Shown here: positions 25,655 to 33,106 of the stretch, piece by piece
Position numbering within the stretch: position 1 is the first letter of the stretch
How the letters are laid out: each line of letters opens with the position of its first letter
Origin: Sva-07 sp963828415
Lineage (GTDB): Bacteria > Actinomycetota > Acidimicrobiia > Acidimicrobiales > Ilumatobacteraceae
Direction: 5' to 3'
DNA: 64,000 nucleotides
Assembly: GCA_963828415.1 (NCBI GenBank)
Contig: CAWHEI010000012.1
Coordinates: 1-64,000 of the forward strand
Notes under the pieces: generated by a model
Seen by the model: the letters and a program-made list of their open reading frames with translations, nothing else
What the model was told of the DNA's origin: nothing
Database searches by the model: none
Translations under genes and position numbers: made by a program

Positions 25655-28537
25655 TCAGGTCTGGCGTTGCATGAGCGCGATGACCGCGTCGCCGTAGCGT
25701 TCGAGCTTCGCAGGGCCGATGCCGGAGATCCGCCCGAGGTCGCGCAGCGTGGTCGGGGCCTGGCGGGCAATGGCAGCGAGCGTCTTGTTGTCGAAGACGA
25801 CGTACGCAGGTTTTCCGTCTCGCAGCTCATTGCGGAGGTCACGCAGCGCGGCGAACCGTTGCTGGCCGGCCGCGTCGAGCTCGGCCGCCGGGTCGCCTGC
25901 AGTGGAGCCGGCCGTGCTGCGGGCGCGAGCGGCGACCGGCTCGGGACGGTGCGACGACACGACTCGAGCGGGCGACGGCTCGGTGGTGAGCTCGGCGACG
26001 AACGGGCTCGGGTGTGGACCGGTGACGATCGTGGCATGTCGGCTGGCGCGCGTGACGGCCACGTGGAACAGGCGGCGCTCCTCCTCGACGTCGTCGGCCA
26101 GCCGATGGGGATACTGCTCGGCGTCGGCCAGGTGCACGACCACGTGCGGCCACTCCTGGCCCTTCACCCGGTGCACGGTGGACAGCAGCACGCCTCCCGG
26201 TGCCCGCTTCACGGCGAGCTGACTTCGCATCCAACGCTCGAAGGTGCTCGGGTCGTCGTGCAACGCGGCAAGATGCGTCACTGCGGTGAGGTCGTCGCCC
26301 TGGGCAGAACGGTTCATGCCCCGTCGGTTGGCGTCGAGGGAAGCGACCGAACCCGCCAACCCGATGTCGTCGATCAGCGTCAGCACCAGGTCCGATGTCG
26401 TTGCGCCCGTGGCGACGAGCTTCTGGAGTTGCTGGACGTCGGCGGCGAAGTCGACGACGCGCTCGGCATCACGCTCATTGGTGAGGCGAGCGGCGAGCTT
26501 GTTGAGCTCGACGACGGACGACTGCTCGCTGACCCAGTCGGTGATACGCGGATGGAACGATCGCGACGGTCGCCGCAAAGCCTCACGAATGTCGTCGGGG
26601 GCGAACACACCTCCACGTCCCGCCGTGGCGAGCCGGAGCCAGGCGAGGACGGTGCGCACGGCTGTGCGATCGGCGAACTCGAGGCCCACGCCCCCGGCGA
26701 TCGGCACACCCGCGACCACCAATGCCACCTGTACTGGTGCGAGCAACGCGTTGACCCGGGTGAGCACGGCGATGTCGGACGGCACGGCTCCGGCTGCAAG
26801 TGCCTCCTCGACCGCACGACGTGAGCCGCCGACCGCGTCGACGTTGGTGTCGACCGACCACCCGCCGTCGTCGGTCGATGCTGCTCGGATCGTCTTGGCG
26901 ACTCGACGCTGGTTGTGCCGCAACAAGCGGTCGACGATGTCGACCACGCCGGCCGGGCAGCGATAGTTCACTTCGAGTGGGTGTTCGCCCGAACCGGGGA
27001 AGAGCTCGGCGAAGTCGATCAGCCAGGCCGGGTCGGCGCCGTTGTAGCCGTAGATCGTCTGGTCGTCGTCGCCCACCCCGAACACCGCTCCACCGGGCGC
27101 CGACAGCAGGCGAATCAGCAGCAAATGCGCCGGCGTGAGGTCCTGGAACTCGTCGACCAGCATGACTCGACACGCCCGCTGTGCCGTGCGGCGGGCGGTC
27201 GGGTCGCGCAGCAGCACGAGCAGCGCCCGGTAGATCTGGTCGTCGAAGTCGACCGCGCCTCGCCGTTCGAGCATCTTGCGGTACGCGGGCCACGCTGCGG
27301 CGAGCCCGTCGACGTCACCGTCGTAGCGACTTTCGGCTTCGTCGGGATCGACGAGCCCGAGGCGAATCACGGTGAGCGCTTCGATCCAGGGACCGATCGG
27401 GTCGCTGTTGCGGCGCCGAGGGAAGTCGACGAGGTCGCCGATGATGCGGCGCACATCGGGTTCGTCGATCGTGCGCCACGACTGGGCCTGCGGCGCAAAC
27501 GGCGGCGAGCCGTTGACGATCGCCAGTGCGATCGCGTTGAGCGTGCGCACCTGCAGCCCGGGAAGGTCTCGGGTTCGCTCGACCATCTCCTCCTGGGCCC
27601 GCTTGTTGAACGCCACGAGACTGACGGCGCTGGGAGGAAGATTCCACGTGGTGAGCAGATGGCGGGCCCGCTCGGTGAGTACTCGGGTCTTCCCGGACCC
27701 GGCCGGGGCGATGATGCGCGCCCCGCCGCCGACGTGGGTGACCGCGGCGAGCTGGTCGGGAGCGAGGTCGGCGGCAGACACGTTTGCTGACGGAACGGCC
27801 ATCGACCGGTGCTCGACGGCGACCAGGTGGATCACCGGCACACCGTCGATCGGGTCGACATGGCGAACGGGGCCACCGTCGAGCCACACCGTCGTGCCGT
27901 CGGGCAGCGTGATGTCGCCGATCGCGTCGGGATCCACCGCACGTGCGCCCGCCGCGACCGCCCGATCGAGCGCCAGCCACACCGAGCGTTCGCGGTCGCG
28001 AGCGTCGACGGTGTTCACCCAGATCAGGTGGTGGAGTTCTTCGAGTTCGAACTGGAACGTGGGGCCGAGTTCGTACGGCGCCGCCTCGGTCATCAACATC
28101 GGCTCGCGATCGAACGCTGCGCCGAGTTCGATCACCAGGCGAGTCGCCGAATGATGGGCGCGTCGCAAGCGGTCGAGCGCTCGGGCGGGTGCCGACAGTG
28201 TGGTCTCGTCGATCACGAGACGGTCGCAGCCTGCCCACGGTTCAGTGATGTCGCCGCCCGGATCGATCAGCAGATGGCGACCGAGCATGTCAGGGCCGGC
28301 ACCAGCTACCGCCACGCCCCGCTCGATCGGTACGGAGACCCGAGGAGCAGCGCGGCGCGGAGCGACCGGCGCGCGCGTTGCGCTGGCGGGAGGTTCGGCG
28401 TCGAACAGCGAGTCGGCTGGATGCGGAATTGGGTCGTCTGCAACCGCCACCTCTTGGCGTCCGCCGTCGTTCCAACACTGGCGGACCTGGGCCGGGGTCT
28501 CGTGTTCCCCGTTGCAGTACGCACACGCGATCGCCAT
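25655..28537 (-). CDS. UvrD/Rep-type DNA helicase with N-terminal zinc motif and C-terminal HRDC domain
   Basis: A 960-residue SF1A helicase, 3'-5' by family. A short N-terminal Cys motif (CAYC at 5-8, with H12 and C21) precedes about 200 residues of unknown fold. The ATPase core has IIAPAGSGKTRVL (Walker A), VAFNKRAQEEM (motif Ia), MLVDEFQDLTPAH (motif II), GVGDDDQTIYGYNGA (motif III), VNYRCPAGVVDIV (motif IV) and LSTVHRVKGQEWPHVVVHL (motif V). The last 80 residues are HRDC (LRNELRDGKPAYVVFDNKTL, ISGIGPAKLERYG). HRDC-bearing UvrD2-like helicases are typical of Actinobacteria and act in DNA repair. It ends 5 bp from a family B repeat and stands alone. Confidence 0.9.
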   Translation of the reverse strand: MAIACAYCNGEHETPAQVRQCWNDGGRQEVAVADDPIPHPADSLFDAEPPASATRAPVAPRRAAPRVSVPIERGVAVAGAGPDMLGRHLLIDPGGDITEPWAGCDRLVIDETTLSAPARALDRLRRAHHSATRLVIELGAAFDREPMLMTEAAPYELGPTFQFELEELHHLIWVNTVDARDRERSVWLALDRAVAAGARAVDPDAIGDITLPDGTTVWLDGGPVRHVDPIDGVPVIHLVAVEHRSMAVPSANVSAADLAPDQLAAVTHVGGGARIIAPAGSGKTRVLTERARHLLTTWNLPPSAVSLVAFNKRAQEEMVERTRDLPGLQVRTLNAIALAIVNGSPPFAPQAQSWRTIDEPDVRRIIGDLVDFPRRRNSDPIGPWIEALTVIRLGLVDPDEAESRYDGDVDGLAAAWPAYRKMLERRGAVDFDDQIYRALLVLLRDPTARRTAQRACRVMLVDEFQDLTPAHLLLIRLLSAPGGAVFGVGDDDQTIYGYNGADPAWLIDFAELFPGSGEHPLEVNYRCPAGVVDIVDRLLRHNQRRVAKTIRAASTDDGGWSVDTNVDAVGGSRRAVEEALAAGAVPSDIAVLTRVNALLAPVQVALVVAGVPIAGGVGLEFADRTAVRTVLAWLRLATAGRGGVFAPDDIREALRRPSRSFHPRITDWVSEQSSVVELNKLAARLTNERDAERVVDFAADVQQLQKLVATGATTSDLVLTLIDDIGLAGSVASLDANRRGMNRSAQGDDLTAVTHLAALHDDPSTFERWMRSQLAVKRAPGGVLLSTVHRVKGQEWPHVVVHLADAEQYPHRLADDVEEERRLFHVAVTRASRHATIVTGPHPSPFVAELTTEPSPARVVSSHRPEPVAARARSTAGSTAGDPAAELDAAGQQRFAALRDLRNELRDGKPAYVVFDNKTLAAIARQAPTTLRDLGRISGIGPAKLERYGDAVIALMQRQT

Positions 28538-28605
28538 GCGGCGACCTTACCGAATGACCGTCCTCATCGCACACACGTTCGATCGCACGGCAATCGACCG
28601 GTCGT

Positions 28606-28863
28606 TCACCAGGCGATTTCCGGGAGGCCGTAGGTGACGCACAGGCCCGCGCCGTTGACCACGATCAGCGACACGATGATGCCGGCAACGACGACGCGAC
28701 GGGTTCGAGTCCTTCGCACCGGCCCAGCGATCGGCATGTACCAGTCGGGCAGCAGACCACCGACCGGTGTCCCGCCGAACGGTTCGGCATCAGCGTCGAT
28801 CGGGATGTCCGGATCGGCCGCGAGCGCCTCGGCCTCGAGCTCTTCGTCCGTGATCTCGACCAC
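28606..28863 (-). CDS. Small membrane-anchored hypothetical protein
   Basis: An 85-residue protein with an acidic N-terminal half (EITDEELEAEALAADPD) and one membrane helix at about 57-77 (VVVAGIIVSLIVVNGAGLCV) after a basic RRTRTRR stretch, so the N-terminus is probably cytoplasmic. No family is recognised. It lies 68 bp upstream of the helicase gene on the same strand. Confidence 0.5.
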   Translation of the reverse strand: MVEITDEELEAEALAADPDIPIDADAEPFGGTPVGGLLPDWYMPIAGPVRRTRTRRVVVAGIIVSLIVVNGAGLCVTYGLPEIAW

Positions 28864-28904
28864 GGGTGCAACCTACGCCACTCCCGCAGCCGGCGCTCGT
28901 CGAG

Positions 28905-29064
28905 CGATAGCGAGCCCGGCAGATCTGGAGTGTTCGCTCATCGCAAGGCGTTCCGACCACCTTCGATGAGCCAAACCGCCGAATACGGTCGGTTCGCTCA
29001 TCGCACCGTGAACCACCCGACCTTCGATGAGCCAAACCGCCGAATACGGTCGGTTCGCTCATCG
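28905..29064. repeat. Family A palindromic repeat pair plus degenerate third copy (locus 2)
   Basis: Full 40-bp units lie at 28964-29003 and 29025-29064, 61 bp start to start, and are identical to each other. A degenerate third unit at 28905-28943 keeps only the CGAT start and the GTTCGCTCATCG end, separated from the first full unit by 20 bp. The locus lies between two minus-strand genes, just downstream of the enoyl-CoA hydratase stop. Confidence 0.9.
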
Positions 29065-29090
29065 CAAGCGTGGGGACGGGGTCGGTGACG

Positions 29091-29885
29091 TCAGCGGCCG
29101 GTGAACTCGGCGGGGCGACGTTCGAGGAACGACGCGACGCCCTCACGGTGGTCGTCGCTCTTGAAGCACGCCGCGAGCGCCGTGGTGTGACGTTCCATGT
29201 GCTCGCCGATCGGAGCGGTGAGGCCCTCGTGCACGAGCGACTTGATCAGGCCGAGGCTGTGCGGTGAGCCTGCCGCAATCGTGTTCGCCAGCTCCATTGC
29301 GGCCGGGAGCAGGTCGTCGCTCGGGAGTACGTCGACGACATAGCCGAGCGCGAACGCCGTGTCAGCGTCGATCATCTCACCGGTGTAGAGCAGCTTCAGC
29401 GCAGGTTGCAGGCCAACGATCCGCGGAAGCAGCCACGTGCCGGCCCCGGTGTCAGGGACCAGGCCGCGGTGGACGAAGTTCCAGGCGAAGCGTGCCTGCG
29501 TGCTCGCGAGCCGGATGTCGCACTGCGACGAGAACTCGGCGCCCATCCCCACGGCCGGACCGTCGATCGCCCCGATCGTCGGCTTGCGGGCCTGAGCGAT
29601 CGGCCACCACTTGTGCTTCTCCTCAGCCGATCCTCGTAGGCCGCGCGTCTCACCGGGAACCGTGGCGAGATCGGCGAGATCCGTGCCGGCACAGAACGCG
29701 CCGGGCACGCCGGTGATCACGAGCACCACGGTGTCGGGATCAGCGTCGGCGCGTCCCACGGTCTCGATGAACTCGCCGAGCATCGCGTAGGTCATCGCGT
29801 TGCGCTTCTCGGGTCGGTCGATCGTGATCACGCCGACCTTGCCCTCGGCGTGATAACGAATCAGTTCACGTTCGGCATCGCTCAT
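29091..29885 (-). CDS. Enoyl-CoA hydratase/isomerase family protein
   Basis: A 264-residue crotonase-fold enzyme, probably of fatty or branched-acid degradation. Features are VGVITIDRPEKRNAMTY at the N-terminus, an oxyanion-hole segment GVPGAFCAGTDLADL, a second oxyanion segment KPTIGAIDGPAVGMGAEF, and WNFVHRGLVPDTGAGTW where the catalytic Glu of canonical hydratases is replaced by Asp. The substitution is seen in several crotonase subfamilies (isomerases and hydrolases), so the exact reaction is open. It stands as a single gene upstream of family A repeats. Its start is 33 bp from the nrdJ stop, so it may be read from the same long transcript. Confidence 0.88.
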   Translation of the reverse strand: MSDAERELIRYHAEGKVGVITIDRPEKRNAMTYAMLGEFIETVGRADADPDTVVLVITGVPGAFCAGTDLADLATVPGETRGLRGSAEEKHKWWPIAQARKPTIGAIDGPAVGMGAEFSSQCDIRLASTQARFAWNFVHRGLVPDTGAGTWLLPRIVGLQPALKLLYTGEMIDADTAFALGYVVDVLPSDDLLPAAMELANTIAAGSPHSLGLIKSLVHEGLTAPIGEHMERHTTALAACFKSDDHREGVASFLERRPAEFTGR

Positions 29886-29918
29886 GCGCCGACGGTAGTG
29901 GTCGGCTCGTCGCCGAGC

Positions 29919-32723
29919 TCAGCTGCAGCCGCTGGTGCTGCCGCACGACGTGCAGACGTAGCAGCTTCCGGAACGCATCATGACAACGCCGCACTGCATG
30001 CACATCGGCGCATCGCTCGGCCTGACCATGCCCTGTGCGGGCGTCTCGTCGCGAGCCGTCGTGAACGACAGCTGGCCCGTGTCGTCCGACTTCGGGTCGG
30101 GCGCGAGATCGGAACCCTGGCTCGTCGGCGTCACCTGCTCCTCGACGCCGGGCAGGGTGGGCTGCAGCCGCTCGTCGACGGAGAAGATGCCGAGTTCGGC
30201 TCGCTCGTCGTAGGTCATGTACTCGATGGCCAACCGCCGGAACAGGTAGTCCATGATCGACGACGCGAAGCGGATGTCGGGGTCGTCCGTCATGCCGGCG
30301 GGCTCGAAGCGCATGTTGGTGAACGCCTCGACGAACGCCCGCAGCGGAACGCCGTACTGCAGGCCATACGAGACGGACTTGGCGAAGGCGTCCATCACGC
30401 CGGCCATGGTGGAACCCTGCTTCGACACGGTGAGGAAGATCTCGCCCGGCTGGCCGCTGTCGTACTCGCCGATGGTGGCGAAGCCTTTGCAGTCGGCGAC
30501 CCGGAACTCGAACGTGCGCCCGCGACGCGTCCGCGGCATCTTCTGGCGCACCGGATGGTGCACGATGCGCTCGATCACCTGCTGCACACCGGCCTCGACC
30601 GCAGCGGGCGCTGCAAGTTCGGTCGATTTGCCCTTCGACGACGAGAGCGGCTGGCCGAGCTTGCAGTTGTCGCGATAGATCGCCACCGACTTCAGCCCGA
30701 GCTCCCACGCCAGCATGTGCAGCCCCTCGACGTCCTCGACCGTGACGTCCTCGGGCATGTTGGCGGTCTTCGAGATGCCTCCACTGAGGAAGGGCTGGAC
30801 CGCGCCCATCATGCGGATGTGGCCCTCGTAGTGGATGGTGTTGTCACCCATCGAGCAAGCGAACACCGGGAGATGTTCGGCGGCGAGGTGGGGAGCGCCG
30901 ATCACCGACATGTTGTCGTCGATGTAAGCGACGATGTCGTCGACCTGCTCAGGCGGGTAGCCGAGGCGGCGCAGCGCCCGCGGAATCGTCTGGTTGACGA
31001 TCGACATCGTCCCGCCGCCGACCAGCTTCTTGGTCTTCACCAGCGCGAGGTCGGGCTCGATGCCGGTCGTGTCACAGTCCATGGCCAGGCCGATCGTGCC
31101 GGTCGGCGCCAGAACGGTCGCCTGGCTGTTGCGGACGCCGTGGCGGTTGGCGTCGAGGATGGCGCGTTCCCACGAGTCGGCCGCGGCATCGACCAGATCG
31201 TCGGGGAGGGCGTCGTTCTCGGCGAGCCGATCGTTGGCCTCCTGGTGCATCTCGAGCACACGGAGCATCGCATCGGAATCCTTGGCGAACCCGTCGAACG
31301 GGCCAACACGGGCGGCCGTTCGAGCGCTGGCGGCATACGCCGATCCAGTCATCAACGACGTGATCGCCGCCGCCCAGGCACGGCCGTCGTCGGAGTCGTA
31401 GGGCAACCCGAGCGCCATCAGCAGCGCCCCGAGGTTGGCGTACCCGAGCCCGAGCTGGCGCAGCGCTCGAGTGGTGTCGCCGATCTTCTCGGTCGGATAG
31501 TCCGCACGCCCGACGAGGATCTCCTGCGCCGTGAACACGGTGTCGACGGTGTGCGTGAACGCCCCGACGTCGAACCCCCCGTCGTCCTGCAGATACTTCA
31601 GCAGATTGATCGAAGCCAAATTGCACGCTGAATTTTCGACGTGAAAATATTCCGAGCAAGGGTTACTGGCGGTGATGCGGCCGTGGTTGGGGGCGGTGTG
31701 CCAGCGGTTGATCGTGGTGTCGAACTGCAGGCCCGGGTCGGCGCATTCCCAGGCGGCTTCGGCGATCTCGCGCCAGAGTCGACGGGCCTTCACCGTCCGC
31801 AGGACCTCGCCGGTGGTGACGGCGGTGAGGTCCCAGTCGGCGTCGTCGACGACGGCCTGCATGAACTCGTCGGACACCCGCACAGAGTTGTTCGCGTTCT
31901 GGTACTGCACCGAGAACGAGTCGGCGCCATCGAGACCCATGTCGAAGCCCGCCTCGGCGAGCACCCGCGCCTTGCGTTCCTCGATCGCCTTGGTCCACAC
32001 GAACTGCTCGATGTCGGGGTGGCCGGCATCGAGGATCACCATCTTGGCCGCGCGTCGCGTCTTGCCGCCCGACTTGATCGTGCCCGCCGACGCATCGGCA
32101 CCGCGCATGAAGCTCACCGGGCCCGACGCCGTGCCGCCGCCCTCGAGCGGCTCGAACGACGAGCGGATCCTCGACAGGTTGACCCCGGCGCCCGAGCCGC
32201 CCTTGAAGATCAGGCCCTCCTCGCGGTACCAGTTGAGGATCGACGGCATCTCGTCCTCGACGGCGAGGATGAAGCAGGCGCTCGCCTGCTGGGGTACACC
32301 GCGCACGCCGATGTTGAACCAGACCGGGCTGTTGAAGGCGGCTCGTTGCGTGACGAGGATGTACTTCAGCTCTGCGCGGAATGCCGCCGCCTCGTCACCG
32401 TCGAAGTAGCCGTCGGCGATGCCCCACTCGGTGATCGTGTCGACGATCCGGTCGACCACCTGCTTGAGCGACCATTCGCGCTCGGGTGCGCCGAGCGAGC
32501 CCCGGAAGTACTTCTGCGTGACGATGTTCGTGGCGTTCAACGACCAGGTCGCCGGGAACTCGACGCCGAGCTGCTCGAAGGCGACGGACCCGTCGAGCCA
32601 GTTCGTGATGCGAGCGTCACGCCGCTCCCAGACGACTTCGTCGTAGGGGTCGACCCCGGCCGAGGTGAACAGGCGCCCGAGTCCGATCGTGCCGTCAGCA
32701 GTGCGGTCGGGTGCGAGCGACAT
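29919..32723 (-). CDS. nrdJ: Adenosylcobalamin-dependent ribonucleotide reductase, class II
   Basis: Reduces ribonucleotides to deoxyribonucleotides using adenosylcobalamin to generate the radical, with or without oxygen. The 934-residue protein has the NrdJ layout: the N-terminal QKYFRG region, FNSPVWFNIGVRG, the specificity-site region GSGAGVNLSRIRSS, the radical-site Cys within NPCSEYFHVENSACNLASIN, and a C-terminal zinc-ribbon-like CMQCG...CYVCTSCGSTSGCS. The C-terminal cysteines pass electrons from thioredoxin. The ATG at 32723 follows CCGGAGG. The repressor gene nrdR lies about 3.4 kb away. I find no B12 riboswitch or NrdR box upstream. Confidence 0.96.
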   Translation of the reverse strand: MSLAPDRTADGTIGLGRLFTSAGVDPYDEVVWERRDARITNWLDGSVAFEQLGVEFPATWSLNATNIVTQKYFRGSLGAPEREWSLKQVVDRIVDTITEWGIADGYFDGDEAAAFRAELKYILVTQRAAFNSPVWFNIGVRGVPQQASACFILAVEDEMPSILNWYREEGLIFKGGSGAGVNLSRIRSSFEPLEGGGTASGPVSFMRGADASAGTIKSGGKTRRAAKMVILDAGHPDIEQFVWTKAIEERKARVLAEAGFDMGLDGADSFSVQYQNANNSVRVSDEFMQAVVDDADWDLTAVTTGEVLRTVKARRLWREIAEAAWECADPGLQFDTTINRWHTAPNHGRITASNPCSEYFHVENSACNLASINLLKYLQDDGGFDVGAFTHTVDTVFTAQEILVGRADYPTEKIGDTTRALRQLGLGYANLGALLMALGLPYDSDDGRAWAAAITSLMTGSAYAASARTAARVGPFDGFAKDSDAMLRVLEMHQEANDRLAENDALPDDLVDAAADSWERAILDANRHGVRNSQATVLAPTGTIGLAMDCDTTGIEPDLALVKTKKLVGGGTMSIVNQTIPRALRRLGYPPEQVDDIVAYIDDNMSVIGAPHLAAEHLPVFACSMGDNTIHYEGHIRMMGAVQPFLSGGISKTANMPEDVTVEDVEGLHMLAWELGLKSVAIYRDNCKLGQPLSSSKGKSTELAAPAAVEAGVQQVIERIVHHPVRQKMPRTRRGRTFEFRVADCKGFATIGEYDSGQPGEIFLTVSKQGSTMAGVMDAFAKSVSYGLQYGVPLRAFVEAFTNMRFEPAGMTDDPDIRFASSIMDYLFRRLAIEYMTYDERAELGIFSVDERLQPTLPGVEEQVTPTSQGSDLAPDPKSDDTGQLSFTTARDETPAQGMVRPSDAPMCMQCGVVMMRSGSCYVCTSCGSTSGCS

Positions 32724-32789
32724 GGACGAACCTCCGGGGTCGAGAAGACTTCAAACTACAGCCGTGTCGCACCGGCCCCCACCAGCCGT

Positions 32790-32852
32790 GGTTCCCGGAG
32801 CCCGGGCCCGGGGGAACCAGCGTGGTTCCCGGAGACCCGGGCTCGGGGAACC
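32790..32852. repeat. Family B palindromic repeat pair (locus 4)
   Basis: Palindromes of 29 bp at 32790-32818 (GGTTCCCGGAGC...GGGGGAACC) and 32824-32852, 34 bp start to start with the 5-bp spacer AGCGT. They lie 66 bp upstream of the nrdJ start, so here the pair is in a 5' region. Confidence 0.9.
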
Positions 32853-33106
32853 AGGCCGGACGCGAATCGCCGACTGGGTGTGACGCACAGGTCGAGGGAG
32901 CTCCCCAAGCAGACGCCGACCACGACCTTCGTGGAGTCGGCGCCCGCCTTCTTATCCGTGCATCACGCCACAGTCGGCACTGGGAGGGCACTCTAGGAAC
33001 AACGCCCTGTGGGGAGGAAGAGGGACAACGCTGTGAATTTCGGGAAACTGAATGTGGACAGCAGGTGAACAACTTCGAGTTGTCCACAGGTCCTCACGCC
33101 GAGTGG
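32853..33106. promoter_or_regulatory. nrdJ upstream region with an inverted pair of DnaA-box-like sites
   Basis: This 254-bp stretch has no gene. At 33080-33088 it contains TTGTCCACA, matching the high-GC actinobacterial DnaA box. The inverted CTGTCCACA (read from 33061 to 33053) lies on the other side, giving outer arms TGTGGACA and TGTCCACA around the inner palindrome ACAACTTCGAGTTGT. DnaA control of ribonucleotide reductase genes is known in some bacteria, so a regulatory site for nrdJ is plausible but unproven. Other TTATCC-type 9-mers nearby are weak. Confidence 0.45.

Noticed and set aside
32724..33106. A B12 riboswitch upstream of the cobalamin-dependent nrdJ
   Set aside because: I do not see the B12-box or the conserved GCCACTG-containing core in the expected order on the minus strand.
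32724..33106. An NrdR box upstream of nrdJ
   Set aside because: No AT-rich 16-bp palindrome of the ACACWATATATWGTGT type was found in this high-GC gap.
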